DNA of 64,000 bases from Sipunculus nudus (GCA_026874595.1 CM049314.1:57024300-57088299); one strand, 5' to 3'. Shown: positions 37,609-51,089, numbered from the stretch's first letter. A program made the numbers and translations. The notes: generated by a model from the letters alone, not told the origin.

Positions 37609-39053
37609 TATACATGCATATTACATAATATGGAGCTTAAGTGTTATACATTTCATCATATTTGAGATGATATGATTTGGTGAGATAAATGCACGGATTA
37701 TCCAATTGAGTTACTGAAATAACAGTTTATTATCTGTTTAAAGTTTTTTTTTTTTGTTTAGATTAATTTTTGTTACAGATGTAACAGTTTATTTGAAGGC
37801 ATTTGTGTTTATATATGTATTTATGATAGTGGACACAAGTTCTACGGAAAGGGCTGATCACTACAAGTTCTGATACAAAGAGGTAAAGCATGTAAAACTA
37901 TGAACAATATAGGCTGCAGTACCTTATACGAGTCCTTTATAACGTATTATTATACATGTTATATGTATTTTTGGTCCTCAAACAGAAAAATGACTCGAGG
38001 ATGTGTTCTTCTTTATTTTAAAAGTATTGACTTGCAGGTATATTGTTTGTAATAGAAATACATAAAGCTATCAAATGATTACAAGATTAACTGATTACCT
38101 GTAAAAAACTGCCTGTTTGTTGATAGTTAAGATCATACAAACTAGTGACACATATATTATGTAACCAGTAAAACTGTCTTAAGGTCAGAAATTAACCAGG
38201 CTGTGCCAGAAAACCTGCACTTTGAAAAAGTGAAACTATGAAAAAGGAGTAAAAAGACATATTTCTTTCACTCAGAGGTCCATTCCAGCAAAGATTGTGG
38301 TAGGTCATCATATATTGTAAAAAGACTCGAGATCATTACATGGTCAGCTGGAACATGCAAATTATATATCAGTAACATCATTAAATTGAGTAAGTTCTGT
38401 ATGTTTTCTTTTCTCATTTTGTCACTATGGAGTGCTATTTGCAATAATTGATTATTTCAAAATGGTTGTATTAAATTTACAAGGGTTTAACTTAAATTAG
38501 GCACTATCAGCTAGTTAAGATCTCAGGAAATACTGTATATTACTTTTCTGTAAAGTTTCAGGGATTTAAGTCTTAAGAGTATAATTTTTAGGGCTCTGAG
38601 GAATTAGGATTGAAACTTTTAAACACTAGCCTGTATATATATATTGGAGCGACATTCACAAAATCGCCATCAGGTGCACGCCTCCATTGCCAAAGTGGCT
38701 ATATCGACTGAATCGGGAGAATCGCTGCTGAGGGTAGCATGAACGGGTGGATGTAAACCAGGCTGATTGAACCCAAGGGATTGGTGTATAGACTTAAGGA
38801 AGAGTTTGGTTGCATGCCATCAACTGCCTTCAGGTACATACATACCCTCCAAAACCTGGCTTTAGTGGGCTGGTATTAAAAATTTACGACGGACTCGTCT
38901 TCATGGCAGGCCCTGTCTGACACTTAGGTCATTAAGAGCTGGGGGTATTAATTATGTAAACGGAAAAATTGTGCTTGAAGTGCTGGATGATATGAGTGGA
39001 GTGTCTTCAATACGAGTTTGTTACTGCGATTTGCAGGATGACTATGTTAGGGT
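37609..39053. other. Unassigned intron; complex stretch 38645-38850
   Basis: From 38645 to about 39050 the composition is balanced and repeat-free (for example GCGACATTCACAAAATCGCC), unlike the AT-rich flank. No splice-bounded frame was identified. Confidence 0.35.
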
Positions 39054-39473
39054 TACTGTAGATGGCTACATATTTATGGGGTTATAATTTCACGATTTCC
39101 ACTTTTCATAGTTTAGTGAGGGTTCTGTTTTTTGATTTTTTTATATTAAAAATCTTCACAAAATAAACCAGTATTATATGAATTTATTATATCAGATAAT
39201 ATGGGCAAAATCTTAATAATTGGATGGAGGGGAGACTTTGAACGAGCTGAAATTATTGTTCATTAATGGCAGATAACTTGAAAGATTTCATATCATATAT
39301 AGTAGCAATCTTTGAACATACACGATTTATTATTATTTATATTAAATATTGATCTTTTACCTTACTAGTTGCATTCCATGATGGAATCTCTTATTCCTGT
39401 AGGTTTCATTTTTCATGATAATTTCCCTTTTTACAAATATCATGTATTTGCAAACAAAATGGCATCTACAGTA
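39054..39473. mobile_element. MITE-like element with TACTGTAGATGGC ends
   Basis: The left end TACTGTAGATGGC at 39054 is matched by the inverted GGCATCTACAGTA ending 39473. Subterminal parts are loosely inverted. It resembles the TACTGTGGTTGGC family at 6435. Target duplication is unclear. Confidence 0.5.
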
Positions 39474-39589
39474 TATATTTAAGTCCACCACACTTTCAGT
39501 TGAGAATAATTATGATAAAGCCAGGTTAAGGCAGTATTTATGCTAGAGTTGCATCTTTACATGTTTCCCCATACATCAATGTCTAATGC

Positions 39590-39890
39590 TCAGCTAGCCT
39601 TCAGTAATGCTGAGCCATGGCATGGGTCTTCGTTGATGGGTCGTGTTGATGGGTCTTCGTCAGTCATCCATCCATTCAGTGGTCTGGTCATGTGGATGCC
39701 CAGTCTTCTATTATTATAGTGCCATTTTCGACCCTCTGACATTAGAGAGTCTATGACAGACGAACTGGCTTTGAAAGTGCCAATAAATCCTTCAATGAAG
39801 AACGCACTCTATGAGGATGCAAATTTTTGTCATTTTTGACGCCTCATGGCCTAGACTTACACTGTCAATAGACATAAACCAGACCAATCC
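39590..39890 (+). repeat. Dispersed repeat shared with 60000-60200
   Basis: A block with GGGCCCTCTGA/CGACCCTCTGACATT, then GATGCAAAT-TTTTG, then CCTCATGGCCT occurs here and around 60055-60175. The copies are diverged and of unknown type. Confidence 0.45.
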
Positions 39891-40851
39891 TTAACTTTCT
39901 TAGTATACTTTCTAAAAACACCTATCATGAGCCAGAAAAATTCTGTTTTGACTGAGCAAATTTTGAAATCCCTCTGCATGTTTGTTGAATTTCTAACTAG
40001 GAATACAAGCAAGGCTTCCACAATTACTGGATGGCAGCCAACTTGTAAGCTATTTAGGAAATGACCCATAACAGTAGAGGCAGAAATTTAGTTTGGGTTG
40101 TGAGTTCACATGTATTCTCAGTGATTAGTCCTTTTCAAGAAATTTCCATTTAGTTATCTAATCTCTTACAACATTGGTCTATTTTTCTATTCATTATTCT
40201 TTATCTTTTTATTATTCTTGGTTAATTGTAGACTGACTGGTATCCAACATGTCACTGTACTTCCCCTGAATTAGTAAACAGGTTCTTCAGAAACTATACC
40301 ATAAATTGTGAATGTTCGCTCGAATAGGGCACAAGTCATTATTGTCAGCTGAGCATCATGACCCATGGGTCATATAGATAGAACAGCAGGAATGGATTTT
40401 GCGCCGAACATGTGCATGAATTTGCAATACTGTTTTCTTTTTAAATATTTTTCAAGCAGCCTCATGTATTTTTTTCTGACTGGCAATAATCTGAAAAGGT
40501 CAACGTGGATATTATTCTGTCCATCATACATACCTTGAATTTCAAGTATCTCATCCATGTTTTGTCCAGAAGCTCTGCTCATCTCCAAATGTCAGATGAA
40601 ACCAAAGTGGCGTTCCTATAGTGACAGTTCTTGTAGAAAATTCTGATAACCTGCCATACATGTCCCGTAAGAATGACTGCTGTCCTTACTTCCTTGGTAA
40701 TAACTTTCTGGTTCCAACTCGAATTTCCATAAAATCCATGAGGGAGCCTGTACTGATGGATATACTGACAGATAAAAAAAAATAGAAATATTTTCTGTTT
40801 CTTTATCTTGAATACACAACACCTGATGGAACAGATAAGGGAAAAAGTCTG

Positions 40852-40880
40852 GTTATAACCTCCAACATGGAGGTTATGTT
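40852..40880. repeat. ATAACCTCC...GGAGGTTAT hairpin
   Basis: ATAACCTCC, then a five-base loop, then GGAGGTTAT forms a perfect short hairpin. Such hairpins begin several invertebrate dispersed repeats, and the following T-rich sequence fits that, but no other end was found. Confidence 0.6.
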
Positions 40881-42840
40881 TTCATCCATGTTTATAAATT
40901 GTTTACCAGAATTTTAAATTTGGCAAGCTAGTGTTTTGGTGGTTTTTTTTCTCTGTATGTTGGATTGTATGTTTGAATGTCTGCACTTGACAGGTAGAGC
41001 AAGGAATCTGATCCAATTTGTAATTGATTAATCAGAACTTGTGGCAACTGATTATTGATTAATAATCAATTATTTTACATGAGAGTTGGACAGTATGGGG
41101 ACTGCCTACATTCAGGCTGCTGCCACCTTAAAAGTGAAGAATAAACTACAATTTAATTTTATTTACCTTGTGAATTCTAAAATGTGCATTCTAGATCATC
41201 TTACAGCAAGACTAAGATACTGAGAGATCGACCTTGAATATAATTTTCATGTGGAAATGGGCAATATTCCGGCACAAGTGTATGAAATTTGGTGGACCCA
41301 TTCTCAAGGATAAAAACAGATAATCAAGAATCGAAAATTTTCAAAACATCGATTCTATTAGCCGATAATCGTTGATAATCCATGAGCTCTATTGACAGGT
41401 CACAGTTGTGAGGTGAAAGGTGAAGGTCAAGGCCACCAAGAAATTCTTATATGAGTGACCTTTGGTCATATAGTTTGTTTGTTTATTAGAAAGCTTATAT
41501 TTAAAAACTAGAAGTCTGCATTTTAATAAATATTAGCAACCATCATGTGGGCATTCACATAATCGGTAAAGCGGCCCATATTCCGAGGTTCACTCATTCA
41601 AAGTGCTTGTAGATTTATTGCCATTCCTTGATGAGTTTCCAGGTTCTGGATCTTGTGCCCAAATATTATTTCATGGGTCTACAATTACTGCTTGTAAGTA
41701 ATCAGAAGTCTCCTGGCTGTAAGAGAGTCTTCAGGAATTGTATTTCCAGGCAAGACTTCTAGTTATAGCTATGAGTATTTTGTTGGCATTCCGTTTGGCT
41801 GTCTGATCTTCCGTAAACAGGACCCAAGTAATAAATGGTTTAATTATAAATTTGCTGTTTCATCCTGTCTTCAGGGGTTGCATCTCCAGTCGTAACTTAT
41901 TTGGTTTTAAAAAATTTAGGACAATTTTAAATACAGGTAAAACATGGAAAAAGCAAGGCGAGAAAAGAAACTATAATAATTAATCAAATCCACTTAATTT
42001 TCCCAAAAATATATTTCATTTAAAAAGATTTTTTTTCTCACTTGTTGCAAAGATGATGTTTTTTTTAACTGTCAGTAGATTGTCCTTATTTGGAGTTAAA
42101 TATCCCCGTTTGTTTACAATTGAGGTGTAGTATATATTTATTCTATAGTAATTAATCCCCTTGTACTCCCACTAGAATATTTTACAACTAACATATTGAT
42201 CTTAATCAAATACATTGTAAAGACACAGAGTCCTGTCAGTTTGTTAAGGAATCATTCTTGTTGTTAGCAAATTTGTGTTTAGTGCTAATTCGTAAAGCCA
42301 TAGCATATTGAAATACTATTTTGTGATTCTACAAGAAATCAAGATTCAAGGGTCTCATTTGACAGGCTTAATAACAATAATCACAGCAGAATTAACATTT
42401 TCTTGTGAGGCTCAGCAGGCTTAATGGTTTAAATTATTTGAAAACAGAGTCTTGAGGGGACTATCATTTAATTACAGTTAAAAATATATCATGTCACAGC
42501 TACTTTTAAGTGAAGTATTCTTCTTCTGGTTCTTATGGTATCTACTTCGGCATTCATTCGCGTTCTCTCCATCTTATTTGTTTTAATCATAGAGATGGCC
42601 ATCTGAAGACACGTTCTAAACCCTAACAAGTTCAGGTTGTCATCAGTTTGCACTTGTTGAATTTTATTAGTGGTCAGATTCAATTCAAATGTTTAAGTGC
42701 ATACTTGATCTGTATAAACTGGCACATTTCTCACAGTGTTATTTTTAGTCTTCCAATAGATATTGTTTGAGGGTATAGAACTTGTATAGGATACATTACA
42801 GCTATCCCAGATATCTTTCCTGTAACCATGCACTGCTTTG
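40881..42840. other. Unassigned intronic sequence
   Basis: Contains TTGATTAATCA-type self-complementary stretches around 41020-41080 and 41320-41390 that may be remnants of inverted-repeat elements. No gene was seen. Confidence 0.4.
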
Positions 42841-43074
42841 TATAGCAAGATTCCATGGGTTTGACCACCAGGGTTGGCACAGAACAAAGAAGTGTAAACT
42901 GACCAATGAGAGCATGGTATCCAATTGTGCATCCAGCTCCAAATTTTAACCATGTGACAAGTACCCGCTCTCCTTGGTCTGATTACACCAGGACACCAGC
43001 TCTCATTGGTCTTGTACTAGAACTGGTGTCATCAGACCAATGAGAGGTTGTCAAACCCATAGAATATTGCTATA
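42841..43074. mobile_element. Small MITE-like inverted repeat (234 bp)
   Basis: TATAGCAAGATTCCATGGGT at 42841 is complementary with a few mismatches to the segment ending 43074. Inside, GACCAATGAGAGC is inverted as GCTCTCATTGGTC, and also as a third copy GACCAATGAGAGG. TA may be the target duplication. Confidence 0.6.
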
Positions 43075-43657
43075 AGTTTCTTGCCTGAAGAACATTGATG
43101 TATAGTCAAGTCCACAACATCCAAATCCAAGTGCAATTCCTAGTCCATTTCACATGAGTCCCAAATCCTTTAGGTTTGAGTTCACCTTCTTCGAGTCTGA
43201 GTCACTTGGAAGCCAAGTACAAAAAATTTTTAATGGATATTTAGTATATCATGTGTATTTTTAAGTTATTTGATAAATGCTTTTTACTTAAATGTTAATT
43301 TAAATGTTTAGCTCCCAATGCCGAACTGAAGTTCGGTAAATTAAGTCAAATTTTGTATGCCTAATATTCTGTTGCTAGTTTGTGCATATACTGTAGTTTG
43401 CTTCATCTTTACGAGGCCAATTTTTGGCAATTTTAACATTTTCATTGTTCTGCAGTTATATTTTAACCTGCAACCACATTGATTATTTATTATGTATGCT
43501 AAATCCTAAGATTTGAAGAGGACCCATGAGTATGAGTAGAGTTAACTGTTGTTCCTTGTGACCAGATAATATATGGATGACCTGATCTTATCTTTTACCT
43601 CTCTATTTTAAAACCTACAGGGGTAATCACATTGACAACATACTTTAAAGCTTAAAA

Positions 43658-43784
43658 TACTATAGTGAGGCCAAATCTGTGTAGATTTATGAGGCATCTT
43701 ATTCATGAAGGTTTTATTTTTGCAATAATTTCCCTTTCGCTAAATTTGAAAACCTCACAGATAATAAACCAACCACTGTATACA
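43658..43784. mobile_element. Short MITE relative (TACTGTGGTTGG-type ends)
   Basis: The left end TACTATAGTGAGGCCAAA and the right end AAACCAACCACTGTATAC are inverted with mismatches. The interior has GCAATAATTTCCCTTTCGC, similar to 39420-39440. This is a degenerate copy. Confidence 0.45.
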
Positions 43785-44570
43785 CATAACTTTTATTAGA
43801 GTATGTGACTGAGCTTTTTCTACTGGACTTTCTACTGGAACCAAGATCTAGTTTGAATCCCTAGAAAAGTGCACTCAAATCTTACATCACTGTTCAAGAA
43901 CACACAGGTGTGAATTCTTAACAAAATCTTGTCACACACTTTGAGTTAGTGGTAGGACAATTAAAGCACATGATATTGAGAGTATTTATTAATCAGCTAA
44001 CGCAATGATAACACTGTTATTATTCATCTAAGCACAGGCTTCATGAGTTTAATTTTCTTCAGTTTCAAAGCGTGTCTTTCAGATCATTATTGCATAATAG
44101 ACTGACAATGGAATAAATGGATAACTCAGAAAACAACATCCTTGAAAAAAGCAGCAAAGAATCCTGTTCATTTCCTAATTAAACAGGATCACCTTACACG
44201 ATCTTTTTATTCTTGAAATCAGATTGAAAGGAAACCTATTAATTGATTCTGTCATGGTTTGAATGAAATTTGAATAATATCATTAATTTTGTTTTATCAT
44301 GGATAGAATTTCACTATCCTTTAATCATTTTGTTCAGTCCTGTTATTGTTACCAAGTTTTTATAGATCTTTTTATCCAAGTCTGTGATCCATGTATAGAA
44401 ATAACAAACATAAGCCTAAAAATGTGATGATGCGTGTACACACATGAGCATGACCACATACATGAATGCAGTTTGGAGTAAGAATTTGAAGAATTGTGTA
44501 AATGAACCAAATTTTATTACATTTACTAGCAGCCAGTGTTTCAGCTAGTATTTGATTTTTTTTGTGGCGT

Positions 44571-46550
44571 AAGTACACAGCACTCACTGTATACATATGT
44601 TAACACTAGATGATTAAGTACACAGCACTCACTGTATACATATGTTAACACTAGATGATTAAGTACACAGCACTCACTGTATACATATGTTAACACTAGA
44701 TGATTAAGTACACAGCACTCACTGTATACATATGTTAACACTAGATGATTAAGTACACAGCACTCATTGTATACATATGTTAACACTAGATGATTAAGTA
44801 CACAGCACTCACTGTATACATATGTTAACACTAGATGATTAAGTACACAGCACTCACTGTATACATATGTTAACACTAGATGATTAAGTACACAGCACTC
44901 ATTGTATACATATGTTAACACTAGATGATTAAGTACACAGCACTCACTGTATACATATGTTAACACTAGATGATTAAGTACACAGCACTCACTGTATACA
45001 TATGTTAACACTAGATGATTAAGTTCACAGCACTCACTGTATACATATGTTAACACTAGATGATTAAGTACACAGCACTCACTGTATACATATGTTAACA
45101 CTAGATGATTAAGTACACAGCACTCACTGTATACATATGTTAACACTAGATGATTAAGTACACAGCACTCACTGTATACATATGTTAACACTAGATGATT
45201 AAGTACACAGCACTCACTGTATACATATGTTAACACTAGATGATTAAGTACACAGCACTCACTGTATACATATGTTAACACTAGATGATTAAGTACACAG
45301 CACTCACTGTATACATATGTTAACACTAGATGATTAAGTACACAGCACTCATTGTATACATATGTTAACACTAGATGATTAAGTACACAGCACTCACTGT
45401 ATACATATGTTAACACTAGATGATTAAGTACACAGCACTCATTGTATACATATGTTAACACTAGATGATTAAGTACACAGCACTCACTGTATACATATGT
45501 TAACACTAGATGATTAAGTACACAGCACTCACTGTATACATATGTTAACACTAGATGATTAAGTACACAGCACTCACTGTATACATATGTTAACACTAGA
45601 TGATTAAGTACACAGCACTCATTGTATACATATGTTAACACTAGATGATTAAGTACACAGCACTCATTGTATACATATGTTAACACTAGATGATTAAGTA
45701 CACAGCACTCACTGTATACATATGTTAACACTAGATGATTAAGTACACAGCACTCACTGTATACATATGTTAACACTAGATGATTAAGTACACAGCACTC
45801 ATTGTATACATATGTTAACACTAGATGATTAAGTACACAGCACTCATTGTATACATATGTTAACACTAGATGATTAAGTACACAGCACTCATTGTATACA
45901 TATGTTAACACTAGATGATTAAGTACACAGCACTCACTGTATACATATGTTAACACTAGATGATTAAGTACACAGCACTCACTGTATACATATGTTAACA
46001 CTAGATGATTAAGTACACAGCACTCACTGTATACATATGTTAACACTAGATGATTAAGTACACAGCACTCACTGTATACATATGTTAACACTAGATGATT
46101 AAGTACACAGCACTCACTGTATACATATGTTAACACTAGATGATTAAGTACACAGCACTCACTGTATACATATGTTAACACTAGATGATTAAGTACACAG
46201 CACTCACTGTATTCATATGTTAACACTAGATGATTAAGTACACAGCACTCACTGTATACATATGTTAACACTAGATTATTAAGTACACAGCACTCACTGT
46301 ATACATATGTTAACACTAGATGATTAAGTACACAGCACTCATTGTATACATATGTTAACACTAGATGATTAAGTACACAGCACTCACTGTATACATATGT
46401 TAACACTAGATGATTAAGTACACAGCACTCATTGTATACATATGTTAACACTAGATGATTAAGTACACAGCACTCACTGTATACATATGTTAACACTAGA
46501 TGCTTAAGTACACAGCACTCACTGTATACATACGTTAATACTAGATGATT
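44571..46550 (+). repeat. Minisatellite: 44 units of 45 bp
   Basis: The unit starts AAGTACACAGCACTCACTGT and continues with ATACATATG, GTTAAC and CTAGATGATT. Unit starts fall exactly at 44571 + 45n for n = 0 to 43, with no indel. The main variation is a single C/T site (CACTCACTGT versus CACTCATTGT): eleven units carry T, clustered as runs at n=23-24 and 27-29. A few private changes occur at n=10, 36, 37, 42 and 43. Because 45 is a multiple of three, one minus-strand frame stays open for 677 codons (15-residue unit NHLVLTYVYSECCVL). That alone is not evidence of coding. Confidence 0.98.
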
Positions 46551-47850
46551 ACCCAAAACTATAACACCTCCCAATTTAAAGTTTATTATTCCCTGCCTAT
46601 GTTATACACTGAAACCCTTGTAATTAGACCAACCATTGGATAGGCAAAAAGTGGTTATAATTCCTAGGTGGTCTTATCAAAGAGGTTTTATTTCTTCTTT
46701 AGTGTAAAGTCCTTCACTGGTGGCAGTTCATTTGTTTTAGACATAAGGAAAACCAGAAGATATAAACTTACATCTTAGTAGGATTTGCCATCTTAAGTTA
46801 AATCTCCTCTCCTCAAGGCCCAAATCTTCTTGATGTTTGCTGTACCTTGTGTTCATGTGCGTGTTAACAAAAAAAAACAGACAAATTGATTCATCATGTG
46901 ACTGAATACATAACCTCTGTTCATCTTCATTACTTGAAATTTTAAGTTCTGGAAATGACATAGGACTGAAGACCAGGTTTAAAGTATCCCTTTTACAGAA
47001 AGAAAAACCAGGTTTAATGGAGATGTTTCTGCTCATCAAAGACAGGTGTCTGTTGCTGCGTTCTTCTTCTAAGTGTCTTGTCTGACACTAGAGCTGTTAC
47101 CTGAAAGTCATTCTCCAGAACCTGCATCCTGTATGGCGGTTACACAAGCGATGGCAGGTGTTATGTAACTTCAGTATAAGCTTGCTTCAGAATACACTTT
47201 TACAGGGATAAACATTTGGAGATTTCCATTTGTTAACAATTTCCTTTGCTTATCTGATGATCTTAAAAATCAAAACTCCTATATTGTAACTAAATTTATA
47301 AATTTCCATTTAGACTACATACTTTGTGTTTGCTTTTGTTTTTATATAAAATGATTTGATATGTTCACAGTTATATTAATACACCCTTTGAGGACCATTG
47401 AAATTTATAGAAAGAGTATCCATTAAGAATTGAAAAAATGGCCATAATAAATCATAAATGATACAAACAGCCTTACAATATCCTCTTTGACTATTGTATG
47501 AATGCTAGTTAGAGGTTCAGGTACAATTCATTCCGAGAATTTTGTGCAATCTTACAGTCCACATACATGTCTGAATCAGCATGATACCAATATGGGAAAT
47601 CCCATTCTTAACATAGCTTAATTTGTAAAACCTTTCAAGAAACAATACATGTACTCAGTTGCCAGTCATGAGTTTTATGTCCATCTATCACCACTCTAGT
47701 GGCGATTTGAGTCCAAAGGACTGAGTTAATGGGTTCAAATTTCATGACTTTTAAGAAAATTTTTTGTAATATCCCTTTAACATATCTTTATAATCTTCAC
47801 TAGCTGTATCTGTGCCCTTTCTGTGTGGGATGTTTTGCCAGATTACTTTG
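46551..47850. other. Spacer between two minisatellites
   Basis: Around 46600-46690 the sequence GAAACCCTTGTAATTAGACC, then GTGGTTATAATTCC looks like a common dispersed repeat. The rest is unassigned. Confidence 0.4.
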
Positions 47851-49736
47851 TTCTCAGGTGTAGGATCTGCTTTAGCTCCTCTGTCCTGATGTTACCTTCT
47901 CAGATGTAGGATCTGCTTTAGCTCCTCTGTCCTGATGTTACCTTCTCAGATGTAGGATCTGCTTTCGCTCCTCTGTCCTGATGTTACCTTCTCAGATGTA
48001 GGATCTGCTTTAGCTCCTCTGTCCTGATGTTACCTTCTCAGATGTAGGATCTGCTTTAGCTCCTCTGTCCTGGTGTTACCTTTTCAGATGTAGGATCTGC
48101 TTTAGCTCCTGTGTCCTGATGTTACCTTCTCAGATGTAGGATCTGCTTTAGCTCCTGTATCCTGATGTTACCTTCTCAGATGTAGGATCTGTTTTAGCTC
48201 CTGTGTCCTGATGTTACCTTCTCAGATGTAGGATCTGCTTTAGCTCCTCTGTCCTGATAATACCTTCTCAGATGTAGGATCTGCTTTAGCTCCTCTGTCT
48301 TGATGTTACCTTCTCAGATGTAGGATCTGCTTTAGCTCCTCTGTCCTGATGTTACCTTCTCAGATGTAGGATCTGCTTTAGCTCCTCTGTCCTGATGTTA
48401 CCTTCTCAGATGTAGGATCTGCTTTAGCTCCTCTGTCCTGATGTTACCTTTTCAGATGTAGGATCTGCTTTAGCTCCTGTGTCCTGATGTTACCTTCTCA
48501 GATGTAGGATCTGCTTTAGCTCCTGTGTCCTGATGTTACCTTCTCAGATGTAGTATCTGTTTTAGCTCCTGTGTCCTGATATTACCTTCGCAGATGTAGG
48601 ATCTGCTTAAGCTCCTCTGTCCTGATAATACCTTCTCAGATGTAGGATCTGCTTAAGCTGCTCTGTCCTGATGTTACCTTCTCAGATGTAGGATCTGCTT
48701 TAGCTCCTCTGTCCTGATGTTACCTTCTCAGATGTAGGATCTGCTTTCGCTCCTCTGTCCTGATGTTACCTTCTCAGATGTAGGATCTGCTTTAGCTCCT
48801 CTGTCCTGATATTACCTTCTCAAATGTAGGATCTGCTTTAGCTCCTCTGTCCTGATATTACCTTCTCAGATGTAGGATCTGCTTTAGCTCCTCTGTCCTG
48901 ATATTACCTTCTCAGATGTAGGATCTGCTTTAGCTCCTCTGTCCAGATATTACCTTCTCAGATGTAGGATCTGCTTTAGCTCTTCTGTCCTGATGTTACC
49001 TTCTCAGATGTAGGGTCTGCTTTAGCTCTTCTGTCCTGATATTACCTTCTCAGATGTAGGATCTGCTTTAGCTCTTCTGTCCTGGTGTTACCTTCTCAGA
49101 TGTAGGATCTGCTTTAGCTCCTCTGTCCTGATGTTACCTTCTCAGATGTAGGATCTGCTTTAGCTCTTCTGTCCTGATATTACCTTCTCAGATGTAGGAT
49201 CTGCTTTAGCTCTTCTGTCCTGGTGTTACCTTCTCAGATGTAGGATCTGCTTTAGCTCCTCTGTCCTGATATTACCTTCTCAGATGTAGGATCTGCTTTA
49301 GCTCCTCTGTCCTGATATTACCTTCTCAGATGTAGGATCTGCTTTAGCTTCTCTGTCCTGATATTACCTTCTCAGATGTAGGATCTGCTTTAGCTCCTCT
49401 GTCCTGATGTTACCTTCTCAGATGTAGGATCTGCTTTAGCTCTTCTGTCCTGATGTTACCTTCTCAGATGTAGGATCTGCTTTAGCTCCTCTGTCCTGAT
49501 ATTACCTTCTCAGATGTAGGATCTGCTTTAGCTCCTCTGTCCTGATATTACCTTCTCAGATGTAGGATCTGCTTTAGCTCCTCTGTCCTGATGTTACCTT
49601 CTCAGATGTAGGATCTGCTTTAGCTCTTCTGTCCTGATATTACCTTCTCAGATGTAGGATCTGCTTTAGCTCCTCTGTCCTGATGTTACCTTCTCAGATG
49701 TAGGATCTGCTTTAGCTCCTCTGTCTTGATGTTACC
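47851..49736 (+). repeat. Minisatellite: 41 units of 46 bp
   Basis: The unit reads TTCTCAGATGTAGGATCTGC, then TTTAGCTCCT, then CTGTCCTGAT, then GTTACC. Length 1886 bp equals 41 x 46 exactly, with no indel visible. Variable sites include GATGTTACC/GATATTACC/GATAATACC, CTCCTCTG/CTCTTCTG/CTCCTGTG and CTTTAGC/CTTTCGC/CTTAAGC. The GATATT and CTTCTG forms are concentrated in the distal half, suggesting local unit turnover. The unit is unrelated to the 45-bp array. Confidence 0.98.
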
Positions 49737-50844
49737 TTGACAAGCCAGAGCTCGTTTACAGGTATGACTGCTATATGCCTCTTCAGGTTGAGTCTGATAG
49801 TCGTGTACTGACTGTACTCTGTTTTCTCCAGATGTTCACATTTCATGTTAAAGAGGCCTGTTCTGTACCCGATGTCTGTTATCTAAAGGTCACCCCTTGA
49901 ACCTTTTACTAAAATAATTCGCAAAAATTCAATGGAAAAGATTAATACCGGACTAATACACCTATGTCCATTAACCGGACTTATACACCTATGTCCATAA
50001 CTACAGATGTAACCTACCTAGCTGGTAACAGAAATGTATTTAATGTACAATATCATGAGGTGATTCATACATGGAAGGTATTGATGGGAAAAATTCCGCT
50101 TTCACCAGTTGAAAGGTAGTGATATAGCTATAGTGTACATGACATTGGCTTATCATGAGTGCTTTTGACTGCAGAAGTGCTTGATTTATATAGAAAACAG
50201 ATGCCCGCAAGACATGTTTCCACAGCAAAGAAAATACCTTTATCTTATTGTTTGATCCATACAGCCCTTCTTATTATTGAATTTACAAAAGAACTGAAAA
50301 AGATTAATTAGAGCTGTAACATTTTTGTGATCTGTCTGTCATATTATAGTTTGGCTTGCTGGATATCAGGTCTTAGCTTGTTTTAGTCATAATTTTAAAT
50401 TCTTCAAAAGTTTGTCTTCACATTTAAAAACAAAGTACTATGTGAAATATATTCAGTATACAAACACACAAGCCTGGATGAAATTAGTGTCAGATCTATA
50501 AGTTGGTCAACTTTACTTACTTTTTGCAAGCTGTCAGATAGGAATATCCGAATCCACTGAGGGTGCTGTGATCTACTTGTAGAGATACAGTAGAAGAACA
50601 GTCACATTTTAAACAATAGGGACAATAGCAGCACTTGATGAAATTGTGGCAAATGCCATGACCACTGGTGATGATGAACTCATTAAGACCTAATTTGCTT
50701 AATATTCAGCTCAAAGTACACAGCAGACATACACAGAAAACAAAGTCAGTGTTTAATCATTACAGCCTTATTTCCCTTTGCTGTTAATGTGGCACTCACA
50801 TGAGTCTATAGTCAGTTTTAAACTTCCCCAAACACATTGACCAT
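49737..50844. other. Unassigned intronic sequence
   Basis: Contains a short duplicated segment, CGGACT-ATACACCTATGTCCAT, at about 49950-50000. Otherwise nothing was recognised. Confidence 0.45.
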
Positions 50845-51089
50845 TATTATTAAACTTTATTCATTTTACTTGGATTATACAACTAGTTATAACAGATAAT
50901 GTAAGGCATGCACTCTCCGTGGCTCAGATGATGGCGTTTGGTTTTCTGAGGGGTGTAGGAAACCGGAGGACCTGGAGAAAACCACCAACCTTGGATGGCA
51001 ACTACAACCCAGTCTCATAGCCACACCAGGGATCGAACCTGGGTCTCAAGCGGAGAGTGCCTACTGTTTTACCACTCAACTAGGTCTTT
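50845..51089 (-). mobile_element. tRNA-derived SINE, full-length
   Basis: Read on the minus strand from about 51089, a tRNA-like head carries an A-box-like TAGTTGAGTGGT (about 51071-51084) and a B box GGTTCGATCCC (51028-51038). The body contains GGTTTTCTCCAGGTCCTCCG (complement of 50961-50980), which resembles conserved central domains of animal SINE superfamilies. The tail ends ATGAATAAAGTTTAATAATA. A 5'-truncated copy is at 7794-7925. RNA polymerase III would transcribe an active copy. Confidence 0.82.

Noticed and set aside
44541-46574. 677-codon minus-strand open frame
   Set aside because: It is produced by a 45-bp minisatellite whose unit is a multiple of three. It has no recognised domain and no splice or start context, and only one of six frames is open. 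Kept as a repeat, not a gene.
44571-49736. CRISPR-like array
   Set aside because: Units are contiguous without unique spacers and the context is an animal intron; these are minisatellites.
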